64,000 bases of DNA from RFSX01 sp964495785 (GTDB taxonomy: Bacteria; Bacteroidota; Bacteroidia; Chitinophagales; Saprospiraceae). Positions 9,720 to 19,227 of this stretch are shown here, in pieces. A program made the translations under genes and the position numbers. The notes beneath the pieces are model-generated. The model was not told the origin of the DNA and did not search any database. It worked only from the letters and a program-made list of their open reading frames with translations. The first letter of the stretch is position 1. Each line of letters begins with the position of its first letter. The stretch covers positions 62,001-126,000 of the forward strand of contig CAZBXL010000002.1 in NCBI GenBank assembly GCA_964495785.1, in the 5' to 3' direction.

Positions 9720-10160
9720 TTGTTCCTTATAACTCTCCAAATATATCAATGGCTCGTTCCGCTTATAGCTATATTTTTTATATATAGAGTTGTAACCCAG
9801 TTTAGGAATAACAAGAGATTACTTATCGGCACAATACTATGGGTTGGTTTTTGGGTACTTGTATCCGTCCTAGCGATTAAGCCAGATTTCATTTCTAATA
9901 ATCTTGCCAGCTCCCTTGGCTTTAAGAGTAATATCAATGCAGTCATATTTGTGGCTTTGGGTTTTCTTTTTATTATGACTTATTATCAATCCTCCATTAT
10001 TGATCTACTTGAAAAACAGATGACTGAATTAGTCAGAAAAATAGCATTGGAGAAACAAAGAGAAATCGATGAGTTAAAGGATCAGATTAAGGCTCAAGAA
10101 AAATCCAATCAAGCATCTAAGAAATCAAATAGTGGTGCCAAGTCTTTTTCAGATAAATGA
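9720..10160 (+). CDS. DUF2304-like small membrane protein in a glycosyltransferase operon
   Basis: The 146-residue product has three predicted membrane helices (about 7-24, 34-54, 72-92) followed by a charged, Lys/Glu-rich cytoplasmic tail (about 98-146) that probably forms a coiled coil. Layout and residues (NKRLLIGTILWVGFW, SSIIDLLEKQMTELVRKIAL) match the DUF2304 family, whose members sit next to glycosyltransferases. No ATG is available at the N-terminus; TTG at 9720 is the best start because an in-frame stop lies four codons upstream. Its end overlaps the next start by 4 bp (ATGA), so it is co-translated with the GT4 gene. Function unknown. Confidence 0.75.
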   Translation: MFLITLQIYQWLVPLIAIFFIYRVVTQFRNNKRLLIGTILWVGFWVLVSVLAIKPDFISNNLASSLGFKSNINAVIFVALGFLFIMTYYQSSIIDLLEKQMTELVRKIALEKQREIDELKDQIKAQEKSNQASKKSNSGAKSFSDK

Positions 10161-11263
10161 AAATCTTATTCGTCTTAGAAAACTATTATCCTAATATTGG
10201 AGGAGTAGAAACGCTATTCAAAAACCTCACTGAAGCTCTCGCTCATGAGGGCTTAAGCATTACTGTAGTCACAAACCGATTTGATAAAAACCTTAAAAAG
10301 AAAGAGCTTATAAATGGTGTGAATGTTATTAGATTATCAATGGTCAATAGATATATTTTTACATTTTTCGCATTTTTCCCTCTTATTCGTGTAGCATCAA
10401 AACACGACATAATACATACCACATCATACAATGCAGGAGTACCTGCCTACATTGCGGGACTAATTACAAGAACCAAAACTATTATCACCTTTCATGAGGT
10501 TTGGGATAAGTTATGGTTTAAGCTACCCTATATGAATAAAGTAAGCTTGACACTATTTTATCTTTTTGAAAAATTCTTATTAGCTCTGCCGTTTTCGCAT
10601 TACATCGCCGTCTCAAATAGCACAAAAGATGCACTTGTCAATGCAGGCATTCCGGTAGAGAAAGTTACAACAATCTATAACGGTATAGATTATGACAAAT
10701 TCAAAAAAGAATCTATTACTACAAGTAGCAAAAATGAGTCAAGAGATTTTAGATTTATATACTTTGGTAGACTAGGAATATCTAAAGGTTTAGATTTAAT
10801 TTTAAAAGCTGTGGAGTTGTTGATGAAAGAAAACAAAAACTTCAAATTACAACTTGTCATACCCAAAACTCCTAAAGGTTTTTACAAAAAAATAATCAAC
10901 GAAATAGAAAGATTAAAAATCAAAAAATACATCGACGTACGCAGTCATCTTAGCATAGATGAGCTACGTCGACTCATAGTGTCATCTGATGCTGCTCTTA
11001 TCCCCTCTTACAGCGAAGGGTTTGGGTATAGTGCAGTAGAAGCTATAGCATTAAATACGCCCGTGATACACTCTGGCAAAGGTTCACTATCTGAGGTCAT
11101 CTCTGGTCCAAGTATAAAAATGAATGAACTCTCAGGTGATGCTCTCATGCGATGTATGAAAGATGCAATTAGTGGCCATTGGAATATCTTGGATGAAAAG
11201 AAATTTCACTTATCAGAATCAGTGGACGATTATCTACAATTTTATAAAAATCAGATATCGTAA
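10157..11263 (+). CDS. GT4 family glycosyltransferase
   Basis: The 368-residue product begins with NYYPNIGGVETLFKNLTEAL, the N-terminal loop of GT4 (GT-B fold) retaining glycosyltransferases, and has a C-terminal nucleotide-sugar domain with FRFIYFGRLGISKGLDLILKA and the EX7E-type segment PSYSEGFGYSAVEA (E near 291 and 299). It would transfer a sugar from an NDP-sugar donor to a lipid-linked or polysaccharide acceptor on the cytoplasmic side. It overlaps the DUF2304-like gene by 4 bp and is 2 bp from the next GT4 gene, so the three form one translational unit. Donor and acceptor cannot be read from the sequence; the rhamnose-pathway gene downstream makes an O-antigen-like product possible. 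Confidence 0.88.
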   Translation: MKILFVLENYYPNIGGVETLFKNLTEALAHEGLSITVVTNRFDKNLKKKELINGVNVIRLSMVNRYIFTFFAFFPLIRVASKHDIIHTTSYNAGVPAYIAGLITRTKTIITFHEVWDKLWFKLPYMNKVSLTLFYLFEKFLLALPFSHYIAVSNSTKDALVNAGIPVEKVTTIYNGIDYDKFKKESITTSSKNESRDFRFIYFGRLGISKGLDLILKAVELLMKENKNFKLQLVIPKTPKGFYKKIINEIERLKIKKYIDVRSHLSIDELRRLIVSSDAALIPSYSEGFGYSAVEAIALNTPVIHSGKGSLSEVISGPSIKMNELSGDALMRCMKDAISGHWNILDEKKFHLSESVDDYLQFYKNQIS

Positions 11264-11265
11264 GG

Positions 11266-12330
11266 ATGAAGCTAAAAGTCGTATTCCTTGCAGATTGTCT
11301 TGTCACACAAAAGGCTGGCATTCATTACTATACGAAACAATTTATACGACGTACTATCCAGGCTTACCCAGAACACGACTACTATATGGTCGTACCAGAG
11401 CCTTATGACGATATAGACATTTCAGAGATAGTTATACCTATTAAAAAAAGTATCCCTTTTCACCTCAGGATGAGAAATGTCTGGCATATCCCCAATCGGT
11501 TAAATAAATTAAATGCAGACGTCGTGATCGAGATGGCACATTTCGGACCATTTAGATTATCAGATAGAACTAAACGAGTTACTGTCATACATGATCTGAC
11601 GCCTTTAATTTATCCATTGTGGCATGACAGAATAAGCACCTACGTCCATAAAATATTTCTCAAAAGAATATTGAGAAAAGCAGATAATATAATAGCTAAT
11701 AGTCAAGTTACTAAAAATGCAATAGAGGAATATCTGCCTACTGTCAAGCAGAAAATAAGTATCGCCTACCCTTCAATTAACATCAAGAAATACAAAAGAA
11801 AAGCATCACCAAAAAACGACGTATATTTTCTAAGCGTAGGCACTATAGAACCGCGTAAAAATTACGCTTCACTCATTAATGCATTTAATACAATTGCAAA
11901 GGAGCACAAACACGTCAAGTTAGTCATTGTCGGATTTAAAGGCTGGAAATCTCAAGCCGTTTTTGACCTTATAAATCAATCAGAATATAAAGACAGAATA
12001 CTCATCAAAGGCTATGTTACTGAACAAGAATTAGTTGAATATTATTTAAACGCATTGGCCTTTATCTTCCCTACACACTATGAAGGATTTGGACTACCAC
12101 TATTAGAGGCTATGACCTTGGGGACATTAGTGATTTGTTCAGATATAGATATATGTCGAGAGGTATGTGCTGATAGTGCTGTATATTTTAGAGATGCCGA
12201 AGAGCTTATATTGGCCATGCAACAAGTCATAGACTCCCCTACTGATTATCAAGAATACAAATTAAAATCAATCAGTCGAGCTCAATACTTTAATGATCAA
12301 AAAATCAACCTCGATCATATCTTATCCTAA
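11266..12330 (+). CDS. GT4 family glycosyltransferase
   Basis: The 354-residue product carries the GT4 C-terminal signature FLSVGTIEPRKNYASLINAF (about 187-206) and FIFPTHYEGFGLPLLEAM (about 265-282, with the two catalytic-loop glutamates), and an N-terminal acceptor domain with TVIHDLTPLIYP, typical of mannosyl- or rhamnosyltransferases of the WbaZ/WbdA type. It starts 2 bp after the preceding glycosyltransferase. It is likely to add a sugar to a cell-surface polysaccharide in the cytoplasm. The two GT4 proteins share only the fold, so they probably make different linkages. Confidence 0.88.
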   Translation: MKLKVVFLADCLVTQKAGIHYYTKQFIRRTIQAYPEHDYYMVVPEPYDDIDISEIVIPIKKSIPFHLRMRNVWHIPNRLNKLNADVVIEMAHFGPFRLSDRTKRVTVIHDLTPLIYPLWHDRISTYVHKIFLKRILRKADNIIANSQVTKNAIEEYLPTVKQKISIAYPSINIKKYKRKASPKNDVYFLSVGTIEPRKNYASLINAFNTIAKEHKHVKLVIVGFKGWKSQAVFDLINQSEYKDRILIKGYVTEQELVEYYLNALAFIFPTHYEGFGLPLLEAMTLGTLVICSDIDICREVCADSAVYFRDAEELILAMQQVIDSPTDYQEYKLKSISRAQYFNDQKINLDHILS

Positions 12331-12423
12331 GAAGTATTCGTCATGAGATAATATGATCTTATCTAATTGATAGCTTTTTAAACTAAGATTAATCCTATAT
12401 TTAGTGTCAAACAACAAATTGAT

Positions 12424-13320
12424 ATGGAAGTCCTCCGTATAGAAAACTTATCAAAAAATTATGGTTCGCTAAAGGCATTAGATAACCTTAATCTCTCTGT
12501 AAACAATGGAGAAATCATGGGAATCTTGGGCCCTAATGGCAGTGGCAAGACAACAACCTTAGGTATTATACTTGGTATCTTGAAAGCTGACAGTGGAAAT
12601 TTTACATGGTTTGAAAATAGATATGAAAATCACAGACTACATATAGGGTCCATATTAGAAACACCAAACTTCTTTCCATATCTCAATGCTGATGAAAACC
12701 TTGATATAGTCCGACAAATAAAAGGTGTAGATGACAAGAACTTTGACGAACTCTTAGAACTTGTCAAACTCAAAGGAAGAAGGAAGTCCCAGTTTAAGAC
12801 ATTTTCTTTAGGTATGAAGCAAAGGTTAGCTATCGCTGCTACCTTAATCGGTGACCCAGACGTAGTCATATTTGATGAACCTACTAATGGTCTTGATCCA
12901 GAAGGCATCGCAGAAGTAAGGCGGACATTACAGGATATAGCATCACGAGGAAAGACCGTAATTATGGCGAGTCATATTCTTGATGAAGTCGAAAAAATAT
13001 GTAGCCATGTCACGATTATTAAAAGAGGTAAACTGATGGCATCAGGCAATGTAGGTTCCATACTATCTAATGATCTCACAATAGAAATAGCCAGTAGCGA
13101 CTTACTGCAACTCTCTCAATTTCTTCAGATGTATCAAGGCATAACCAATGTAGAAATGAAAGGTCAAATCATAGAATGCAATGCACATGTTGATACCAAT
13201 ATTGCAGAGCTCAATCGCAATGCCTTATCTAAGAATATAGCACTGACTCATCTCGTAGCACGTAAGACAAGACTTGAGGAAGAGTTCTTAAAAATCACTG
13301 GTAAGCCTTCAAACAACTAA
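12424..13320 (+). CDS. ABC transporter ATP-binding protein
   Basis: The 298-residue protein has Walker A GPNGSGKT (36-43), a signature helix reduced to FSLGMKQRL (about 127-135), Walker B DVVIFDEPTNGLDP (about 146-159) and the switch His in MASHILDE (H184). Residues after 220 form the C-terminal extension common in ABC-2 type exporters with drug, antibiotic or lipid substrates. The permease starts 5 bp downstream, so the two make a half-transporter pair in the inner membrane. The signature FSLGMKQRL rather than LSGGQ is normal for this CcmA/BcrA-like subgroup. Substrate is not evident; export of a product of the neighbouring glycosyltransferases is only a guess, because polysaccharide exporters (Wzt) normally look different. 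Confidence 0.9.
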   Translation: MEVLRIENLSKNYGSLKALDNLNLSVNNGEIMGILGPNGSGKTTTLGIILGILKADSGNFTWFENRYENHRLHIGSILETPNFFPYLNADENLDIVRQIKGVDDKNFDELLELVKLKGRRKSQFKTFSLGMKQRLAIAATLIGDPDVVIFDEPTNGLDPEGIAEVRRTLQDIASRGKTVIMASHILDEVEKICSHVTIIKRGKLMASGNVGSILSNDLTIEIASSDLLQLSQFLQMYQGITNVEMKGQIIECNAHVDTNIAELNRNALSKNIALTHLVARKTRLEEEFLKITGKPSNN

Positions 13321-13325
13321 TCGAT

Positions 13326-14132
13326 ATGTTTAAACTATTAAAACTTGAATTTTCAAAATTTAGGAAAAGTACAGTCGTTATTCTCCTAACAGTTATGTTT
13401 GTTGTTTTCTTCCCGTTCTCGCTTACTGTGACAAGGATATTTGAAGAATTTCCTCCGCCATTTCCTCCTGCTAAAGTACTTGTACAATTCTCTGCTGTAT
13501 GGGAATATCTCGGCTATGTTGGTAATTGGATGGTATTTTTCTTCTTGGGCGTAATGATTATTTATACGATAACCTTGGAAGTATCTTACAAGACGCTAAG
13601 GCAGTCCATCATCATAGGAATGACAAGGAATCAATATTTTTTATCAAAAATTTATTTAGTTGTTGTCATTAGTTTAATCGCCACATTGTACTATTCTATT
13701 ATCGCTTTTACGGTAGGATACATTAATACACCTGAGGCAAATCTGTCATTAGCATTCGATAACGAATGGGCAATCCCCAGGTTCTTCTTAATGAGTTTAG
13801 GCTACCTAAGTTTCGCTATGATGATCGCCTATCTTATAAGAAATTCAGGACTTGCGGTATTTCTTTATTTGTCACTTATACTGTTAGTAGAACCCCTTGT
13901 GAGATTAGGTCATGTAAAATTCGTAGGCACTAAGTTTCAGAACTACTACCCTATGAATTGCATAGAGGATAATATGCCACTTCCATTACTTAGAATTGCT
14001 GACTATATAAAAACTGGTGAATTAGACCTGACCATCCTGCTATCTTACAAAATGGCTGCGATGATGTCTGTCATCTATACAATCATTTTTGTGGGTATCA
14101 GTTATTATAATTTTATAAAAAGAGACCTCTAA
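13326..14132 (+). CDS. ABC-2 type transporter permease
   Basis: The 268-residue protein has six predicted membrane helices (near 18-36, 60-80, 108-130, 150-168, 175-192 and 238-258). Segment TLRQSIIIGMTRNQYFLSKI between helices two and three is the conserved cytoplasmic elbow found in ABC-2 permeases of the BcrB/NatB kind. It follows its ATPase by 5 bp and is 7 bp before the rhamnose reductase gene. It forms the membrane channel of the exporter. Substrate unknown. Confidence 0.85.
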   Translation: MFKLLKLEFSKFRKSTVVILLTVMFVVFFPFSLTVTRIFEEFPPPFPPAKVLVQFSAVWEYLGYVGNWMVFFFLGVMIIYTITLEVSYKTLRQSIIIGMTRNQYFLSKIYLVVVISLIATLYYSIIAFTVGYINTPEANLSLAFDNEWAIPRFFLMSLGYLSFAMMIAYLIRNSGLAVFLYLSLILLVEPLVRLGHVKFVGTKFQNYYPMNCIEDNMPLPLLRIADYIKTGELDLTILLSYKMAAMMSVIYTIIFVGISYYNFIKRDL

Positions 14133-14139
14133 ACTATAT

Positions 14140-15009
14140 ATGAAAAACATACTTGTCTCTGGTGCTTCAGGTCAATTAGGTCAAGAAATTAAAGAGCTTG
14201 CTCAAGATTGTCAGAAATATAAGTTTGACTTCATGAGCAAAGCTGAGCTTGATCTCGAAAGTGAGGAAAGTATTCGGGATACTTTAAAGGCTAAACATTA
14301 TGATTACTTTATAAATGCTGGAGCATACACCGCAGTAGATAAAGCAGAGACAGATTCTGCCACTGCATACGCTGTCAATGGTATGGCATTGTACCATATA
14401 TCTAATCATATCCCTGAGGACTGCACTCTAATACATGTATCTACAGATTATGTTTATCATAATAAAATGTCAACACCAATGGAGGAAACTGATCCTTGTC
14501 AGCCAAAAGGTGTCTATGCTGCATCTAAACTTCAAGGCGAAGAATTTATATCTTCATTAATTCCCAATTCAGTAATACTCAGAACATCATGGGTATACTC
14601 AAAATATGGTAAAAACTTTGTCAAGACCATGCTCCGATTAGGCAAAGAAAAAGATGAACTGTCTATTGTCAATAATGAGATAGGAACGCCTACCTATGCA
14701 AGAAATATCGCAAGAGTAATAATGTCAATAATTAAAAATATTGAGATAAATCCTCAAGAAAATCGTCCCTCTGGTATTTATAATTTTTCAGATGAGGGCT
14801 ATACGAATTGGGCAGATTTTGCAAGACATATATTCACTATTGCAGGAATAGACTGTAAGGTCACCAACATCAGCTCAGAGGACTATGGAGCTCCAGTTGA
14901 GAGACCACACTGGAGTGTACTATCTAAAGAAAAGATCAAAAAAGACTTTAATATCAAAACTCAAACTTGGCAAGAAAGTATACTAGAATGTCTTGAAGTC
15001 ATTGAATAG
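14140..15009 (+). CDS. rfbD: dTDP-4-dehydrorhamnose reductase
   Basis: The 289-residue protein is an extended short-chain dehydrogenase with nucleotide-binding GASGQLGQ (7-14), INAGAYTAVDKAETD (about 58-72), STDYVYH (101-107) and the catalytic YxxxK (Y126, K130). These are the RfbD/RmlD landmarks; the enzyme reduces dTDP-4-dehydro-L-rhamnose to dTDP-L-rhamnose with NAD(P)H, the last step of rhamnose donor synthesis in the cytoplasm. RfbA, B and C are not in the window, so they are encoded elsewhere. It follows the ABC permease by 7 bp, which suggests co-transcription with surface-polysaccharide genes. Confidence 0.92.
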   Translation: MKNILVSGASGQLGQEIKELAQDCQKYKFDFMSKAELDLESEESIRDTLKAKHYDYFINAGAYTAVDKAETDSATAYAVNGMALYHISNHIPEDCTLIHVSTDYVYHNKMSTPMEETDPCQPKGVYAASKLQGEEFISSLIPNSVILRTSWVYSKYGKNFVKTMLRLGKEKDELSIVNNEIGTPTYARNIARVIMSIIKNIEINPQENRPSGIYNFSDEGYTNWADFARHIFTIAGIDCKVTNISSEDYGAPVERPHWSVLSKEKIKKDFNIKTQTWQESILECLEVIE

Positions 15010-15065
15010 AGCATATATCCTTATAGCTTTTAATTTAAATTGAAGTATCTTTATTTTTAAGTAGA

Positions 15066-17777
15066 ATGAGGTACCTAATCATATGCATATTTCTGATACA
15101 AAACGTATCATCATTGAATGCCACTCACAACCGATCTGGCGAAATCACCTATGAGCAAATAGACCCTGTTACCATAAGAGCAACCATTACTACGTATACT
15201 AAGGCCAGCGCTACAGGAGTAGATAGAGACAGTCTCACGTTAGACTGGGGAGACAATACGAGTGAGTTAGTAGCACGTACCAATAGCCCGGGTGTCATCA
15301 TACCTGGAGAAGACATCAAATTGAATACTTATACGGCAGAGCATACCTATCCTGGCAGAGGGACTTATACTCTATCGTTTATGGATCCTAATAGAGTCAA
15401 CAATATTCAGAATGTTAATTTTCCCAATTCAGTCGATGTCCCTTTCTATGTTCAGACAACATTCACATTTGTTAATCCACAATTCCAAGGATTAAATAGT
15501 TCTGTTATCTTACTCCAGCCGCCGATAGATTTCGCTTGTGTCGGACAACGATTTGTCCATAATCCTAATGCTTTTGACCCTGACGGAGATAGCCTTTCTT
15601 ACGAGCTTATCGTTCCGTTTCAGTCAGAAGATACAGAGGTACCACGCTATAGATTCCCAAATGAAATCCTACCAGGTTCTAACAATTTAATTTCACTTAA
15701 CGAGATAACGGGGGACTTTGTATGGGAGAGTCCGCAGTCTGCTGGAGAATACAATATTGCGATTAAAATAAATGAATTTAGAAATGGTGTTCTTCTCAAT
15801 AGTGTTGTGAGGGATATGCAGATATTTGTTGATATATGTGATAATCAAGCACCTACTATAGACGTCATTGATGAAATATGTGTCGTTGCAGGAACGAGAT
15901 TAGAAATACCAGTAATAGTTGCAGATATAGATTCGGGACAACAGGTAAAACTTACTGCAACAGGCGGTCCTTTCTTAGAAAGATTCTCAAGCGCAATTCT
16001 TACTGGTGATGGCATGTACGCTGATGTCGTTAGGACAGAGCTATTCGTCTGGGAGACACAATGCGAACACATTTCTGACAGCTATTATCAAATTGTATTC
16101 AGAGCTGAAGACAATTCTATAAATGAAGAAAATGGTCTTTCCATTTTAAAAACATTGAGAGTAAAGGTCGTAGGTCCTGCTCCAGAAGATATCTCAGCTG
16201 AAAACATTAATAACGAAAACATAAGAATAGAATGGGCATTACCCTATGCATGTGCTAATACGATTAATGATTATTTTATAGGGTTCAGTGTATGGAGAAA
16301 AAATCAGAGTAATCAATTTGATATAGATAGTTGTGTGGGTGGGCTTGAAGGAAGAGGCTATGAACCAGTCAATTTTCTGACTAATCAGAATGATGGTAAC
16401 AGATACTTTCATGTAGATAACGATAATCTTGAGAAAAGCAACATCTACTGCTATAGAGTTCTAGCTAACTTTGCACTAAGAACACCATCCGGCAACCCAT
16501 TCAATATTGTAGAAAGCCTACCTTCTGCAGAGATTTGCATTCAGCTCCAGCAAGACATACCCCTTATTACAGAGGTATCTGTTATAGAAACTGATAACAC
16601 TAACGGTAGTATAGATGTTAGCTGGATAAAACCACTGGGCAGTGATCTCGATACAATAGCTAATCCTGGTCCCTACAGATACGAAGTTCTAAGATCTACA
16701 GATGCAGTTACATACGATATGATTACAACGGGTCAGTTTGTCACTCAAAATTTTAGTGATGATATTAACTTAGAATACACAGATTCTGGACTGAATACTA
16801 ATAGCAATCAATACTTCTACAGAATAGACTTTTATTCTGATGATGTGCTCTACGGATCCTCGCCAGATGCGAGTTCTGTCTTTACAAGTATCATCTCATC
16901 TGATCAAATGAATATATTGAGCTGGACTGAAGAGACTCCGTGGATCAATTATATCTATAGAGTTTTCAGACAGGATAATAATACGGGTCCATTTACTGAA
17001 ATAGCATCTACAAGCGATAAGATGTACGTAGATGAAGATCTTATCAATGATATAGAGTATTGTTATCATATAGAAAGTGAGGGGACTTATGGTCTGAGTA
17101 CTACACCATCACCTTTATTTAATCTATCTCAAGAAGTATGTGGTAGTCCGGTAGATACAGTCGGACCATGTGCACCAATATTAAGTTTAGAAAGCCCATG
17201 CGAACTCATCAATGAAGGAATTACAGTCAATGAATTCATCAATACTCTTAACTGGCTTACCCCTGTGTCTGATTGTAACAATGATGAGCAGGTCATAGTG
17301 TATAGGATATATTTTTCACCTAATCTCTTAGTGGAACTAAGCTTACTTACTGAGGTCGATGGAGACGTATTCACTTATGATGACACCCCAGAGATGGGGA
17401 TTACAGGATGCTATGCTGTCAGTGGTGTTGATTCCTTAGGAAACGAAGGACCACTCAGTGAAATCGTCTGCGTAGAGAGCTGCAGCGTATATGAACTGCC
17501 AAATACTTTTACACCTAACAATGATGGTTCTAACGATATTTTTGTACCGCGAGAGAATCTTTTCGTATCAGAGGTTGACTTTAAGGTTTTTAATAGATGG
17601 GGCAACTTAATATATGAAACAACTGACCCAGAATTAAATTGGGATGGAACAGATCTCAATGGCAAGGATGCATCAGAAGGAACTTATTACTACACATGCT
17701 CCATCTTTGAAGAAAGTACAGAATTAGGTACCGTTGAGATAGATCAATTATCAGGCTTTATACAACTACATAGATAA
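15066..17777 (+). CDS. T9SS-secreted protein with FN3-like modules and type B C-terminal sorting domain
   Basis: The 903-residue product has a short signal peptide ending near LNA (about 1-19), an N-terminal domain (about 20-265) that starts THNRSGEITYEQ and ends EFRNGVLLNSVVRDMQIFVDIC, several fibronectin-III-like modules (about 370-800, with repeated YRVLANF, YEVLRSTD, YRVFRQDN strands), and a type B T9SS domain (about 809-903: NTFTPNNDGSNDIFVP, FNRWGNLIYET, WDGTDLNGKDASEGTYYY). It should be exported across the outer membrane and held at or released from the surface. Its N-terminal domain is related to that of the 1442-aa adhesin. Its stop codon is directly followed by the riboflavin synthase ATG, an odd coupling. 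Unlike the other two adhesins it has no adjacent PorP/SprF gene. Confidence 0.88.
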   Translation: MRYLIICIFLIQNVSSLNATHNRSGEITYEQIDPVTIRATITTYTKASATGVDRDSLTLDWGDNTSELVARTNSPGVIIPGEDIKLNTYTAEHTYPGRGTYTLSFMDPNRVNNIQNVNFPNSVDVPFYVQTTFTFVNPQFQGLNSSVILLQPPIDFACVGQRFVHNPNAFDPDGDSLSYELIVPFQSEDTEVPRYRFPNEILPGSNNLISLNEITGDFVWESPQSAGEYNIAIKINEFRNGVLLNSVVRDMQIFVDICDNQAPTIDVIDEICVVAGTRLEIPVIVADIDSGQQVKLTATGGPFLERFSSAILTGDGMYADVVRTELFVWETQCEHISDSYYQIVFRAEDNSINEENGLSILKTLRVKVVGPAPEDISAENINNENIRIEWALPYACANTINDYFIGFSVWRKNQSNQFDIDSCVGGLEGRGYEPVNFLTNQNDGNRYFHVDNDNLEKSNIYCYRVLANFALRTPSGNPFNIVESLPSAEICIQLQQDIPLITEVSVIETDNTNGSIDVSWIKPLGSDLDTIANPGPYRYEVLRSTDAVTYDMITTGQFVTQNFSDDINLEYTDSGLNTNSNQYFYRIDFYSDDVLYGSSPDASSVFTSIISSDQMNILSWTEETPWINYIYRVFRQDNNTGPFTEIASTSDKMYVDEDLINDIEYCYHIESEGTYGLSTTPSPLFNLSQEVCGSPVDTVGPCAPILSLESPCELINEGITVNEFINTLNWLTPVSDCNNDEQVIVYRIYFSPNLLVELSLLTEVDGDVFTYDDTPEMGITGCYAVSGVDSLGNEGPLSEIVCVESCSVYELPNTFTPNNDGSNDIFVPRENLFVSEVDFKVFNRWGNLIYETTDPELNWDGTDLNGKDASEGTYYYTCSIFEESTELGTVEIDQLSGFIQLHR

Positions 17778-18377
17778 ATGTTTTCAGGAATTATAGAATC
17801 ACAAGGAAAGGTCATAAATATAAAAGAGGATGGCACAAATAAAGTTTTCACTGTAGAACATAACTATGGAGATGAACTCTACATAGATCAGAGTATCAGT
17901 CACAATGGAGTATGCCTCACGATAATTCATATAGAAGAAAAGCTATATAAAGTTGAGGCCATAAGAGAAACGCTGATCAAATCCAACTTAGGAAATCTTA
18001 ATATAAATGACATCGTCAACCTTGAACGTTGTTTGCTGCCACACACCAGGTTAGACGGGCACATAGTGCAAGGGCATGTTGATGGTATAGCTCACCTACA
18101 TGATGTCTCAGATGTCAATGGTAGCTGGGAGATGGAATTTAAAATGTCAGAAGAAGCCGCTTTACTTATCATTCCTAAAGGCTCAATATCCATTAACGGT
18201 ATCAGTCTAACTGTCGTCTCTATGGAGAACAACTTACTAAAAGTGGCCATCATCCCATACACTTATGAGCACACAAATCTTAGATATTTGAAGAAGGGTG
18301 ATAGTGTAAATATTGAGTATGATATAGTAGGAAAATATGTCATTAATTATCTTGAAAAAATGAATGTGGGCCAATGA
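17778..18377 (+). CDS. ribE: Riboflavin synthase, alpha subunit
   Basis: The 199-residue protein begins MFSGIIESQG and is made of two homologous lumazine-binding halves, marked by SHNGVCLT (41-48) and SINGISLTV (about 138-146), with the VQGHVDG motif (about 97-103) and HTNL near the end. It dismutates two molecules of 6,7-dimethyl-8-ribityllumazine into riboflavin in the cytoplasm. Length is normal for the family. The ATG directly abuts the TAA of the upstream secreted protein, so translation may be coupled. No FMN riboswitch was seen ahead of it. Confidence 0.95.
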   Translation: MFSGIIESQGKVINIKEDGTNKVFTVEHNYGDELYIDQSISHNGVCLTIIHIEEKLYKVEAIRETLIKSNLGNLNINDIVNLERCLLPHTRLDGHIVQGHVDGIAHLHDVSDVNGSWEMEFKMSEEAALLIIPKGSISINGISLTVVSMENNLLKVAIIPYTYEHTNLRYLKKGDSVNIEYDIVGKYVINYLEKMNVGQ

Positions 18378-18407
18378 TAACTAATACCCTCTCTTCTGCT
18401 AACATCA

Positions 18408-19115
18408 ATGCGTAAGTATGTCATTGCAATACTTATTGTTAGCATTATTGCTATTTTCTATAGATACGGAAGATCTATTTACATCCCTGTGTTGAATAAG
18501 ATGTCAGACAAAGAAACTGTACATTCTATACAAGAAGAACTCACAACAGATGTTCTTGATAGATTACGGAATGATCTAAATCAAATTGGACTTAAGACAC
18601 TTCCAGATTCAATTTCAATTTTAGCCTTCAAAGAAGAAGAGATATTAGAAGTATGGGCACAGGTAGATGATAATAATAGACTTTTAAAAAGTTATCCATT
18701 TTCAGCTAATAGCGGTACGTTAGGCCCCAAACTTAAGGAAGGTGATAAGCAGATTCCCGAAGGTCTATATAAGATAGAATATCTAAATCCTAATAGCAGC
18801 TATCACCTGTCACTGAAGGTTAGTTACCCCAATGACTTTGATCAGAAAAAAACAATTGAAGATGGCAGAACTGATATTGGCTCTGACATATTCATACACG
18901 GAAGAGACGTTACTGTAGGGTGTATTCCTTTAGGAGATAAGGCCATAGAAGAATTATTCATTATGGCCGCAACCGCTATTGAGAACAATATAGCAGTCAT
19001 AATCAGTCCAAGGGATTTTAGACTTAATAATAACTTTCCAACAGTGACAAGCGTCGGATGGAGTGAAGAATTATATAAAAGTATCAAGATGAGACTTGAA
19101 GATTATAAGAATTAG
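18408..19115 (+). CDS. L,D-transpeptidase (YkuD domain, YafK-like)
   Basis: The 235-residue protein has one N-terminal membrane helix (about 4-19) and a YkuD catalytic domain (about 68-215). The active-site pattern is FIHGRDVTVGCIPL with His164 and nucleophile Cys172, a short-spaced version as in the YafK/ErfK-related branch. Such enzymes act in the periplasm, making or cleaving 3-3 peptidoglycan crosslinks or bonds between peptidoglycan and proteins. It is 30 bp downstream of ribE on the same strand and is followed by a candidate terminator. The exact reaction cannot be told from sequence. Confidence 0.85.
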   Translation: MRKYVIAILIVSIIAIFYRYGRSIYIPVLNKMSDKETVHSIQEELTTDVLDRLRNDLNQIGLKTLPDSISILAFKEEEILEVWAQVDDNNRLLKSYPFSANSGTLGPKLKEGDKQIPEGLYKIEYLNPNSSYHLSLKVSYPNDFDQKKTIEDGRTDIGSDIFIHGRDVTVGCIPLGDKAIEELFIMAATAIENNIAVIISPRDFRLNNNFPTVTSVGWSEELYKSIKMRLEDYKN

Positions 19116-19181
19116 AGATGCTTATATCAGGCTGACATAATACCTTCGTATAGAGATAATTATTATCTAATAGACTTCTTA

Positions 19182-19227
19182 ACTATACTCCTCCTACCAA
19201 AGAGATGGAGTATTCGTAGTCCTTTTT
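19182..19227 (+). terminator. Candidate terminator after the L,D-transpeptidase gene
   Basis: A bulged hairpin (19182-19191 pairing with 19207-19220, bulge TTCG) is followed two bases later by five T residues. It lies 66 bp after the stop. The rest of the 299-bp gap to the next gene is AT-rich and has a 15-base palindrome (19154-19168) but no gene. Confidence 0.4.

Noticed and set aside
12331..12423. Hairpin AGATAA/TTATCT after the second glycosyltransferase gene as a terminator
   Set aside because: The stem is only six A/T-rich pairs and no T run follows directly.
17600..17777. FMN riboswitch ahead of ribE
   Set aside because: The upstream DNA is coding sequence of the adhesin's sorting domain and shows no RFN-element core.
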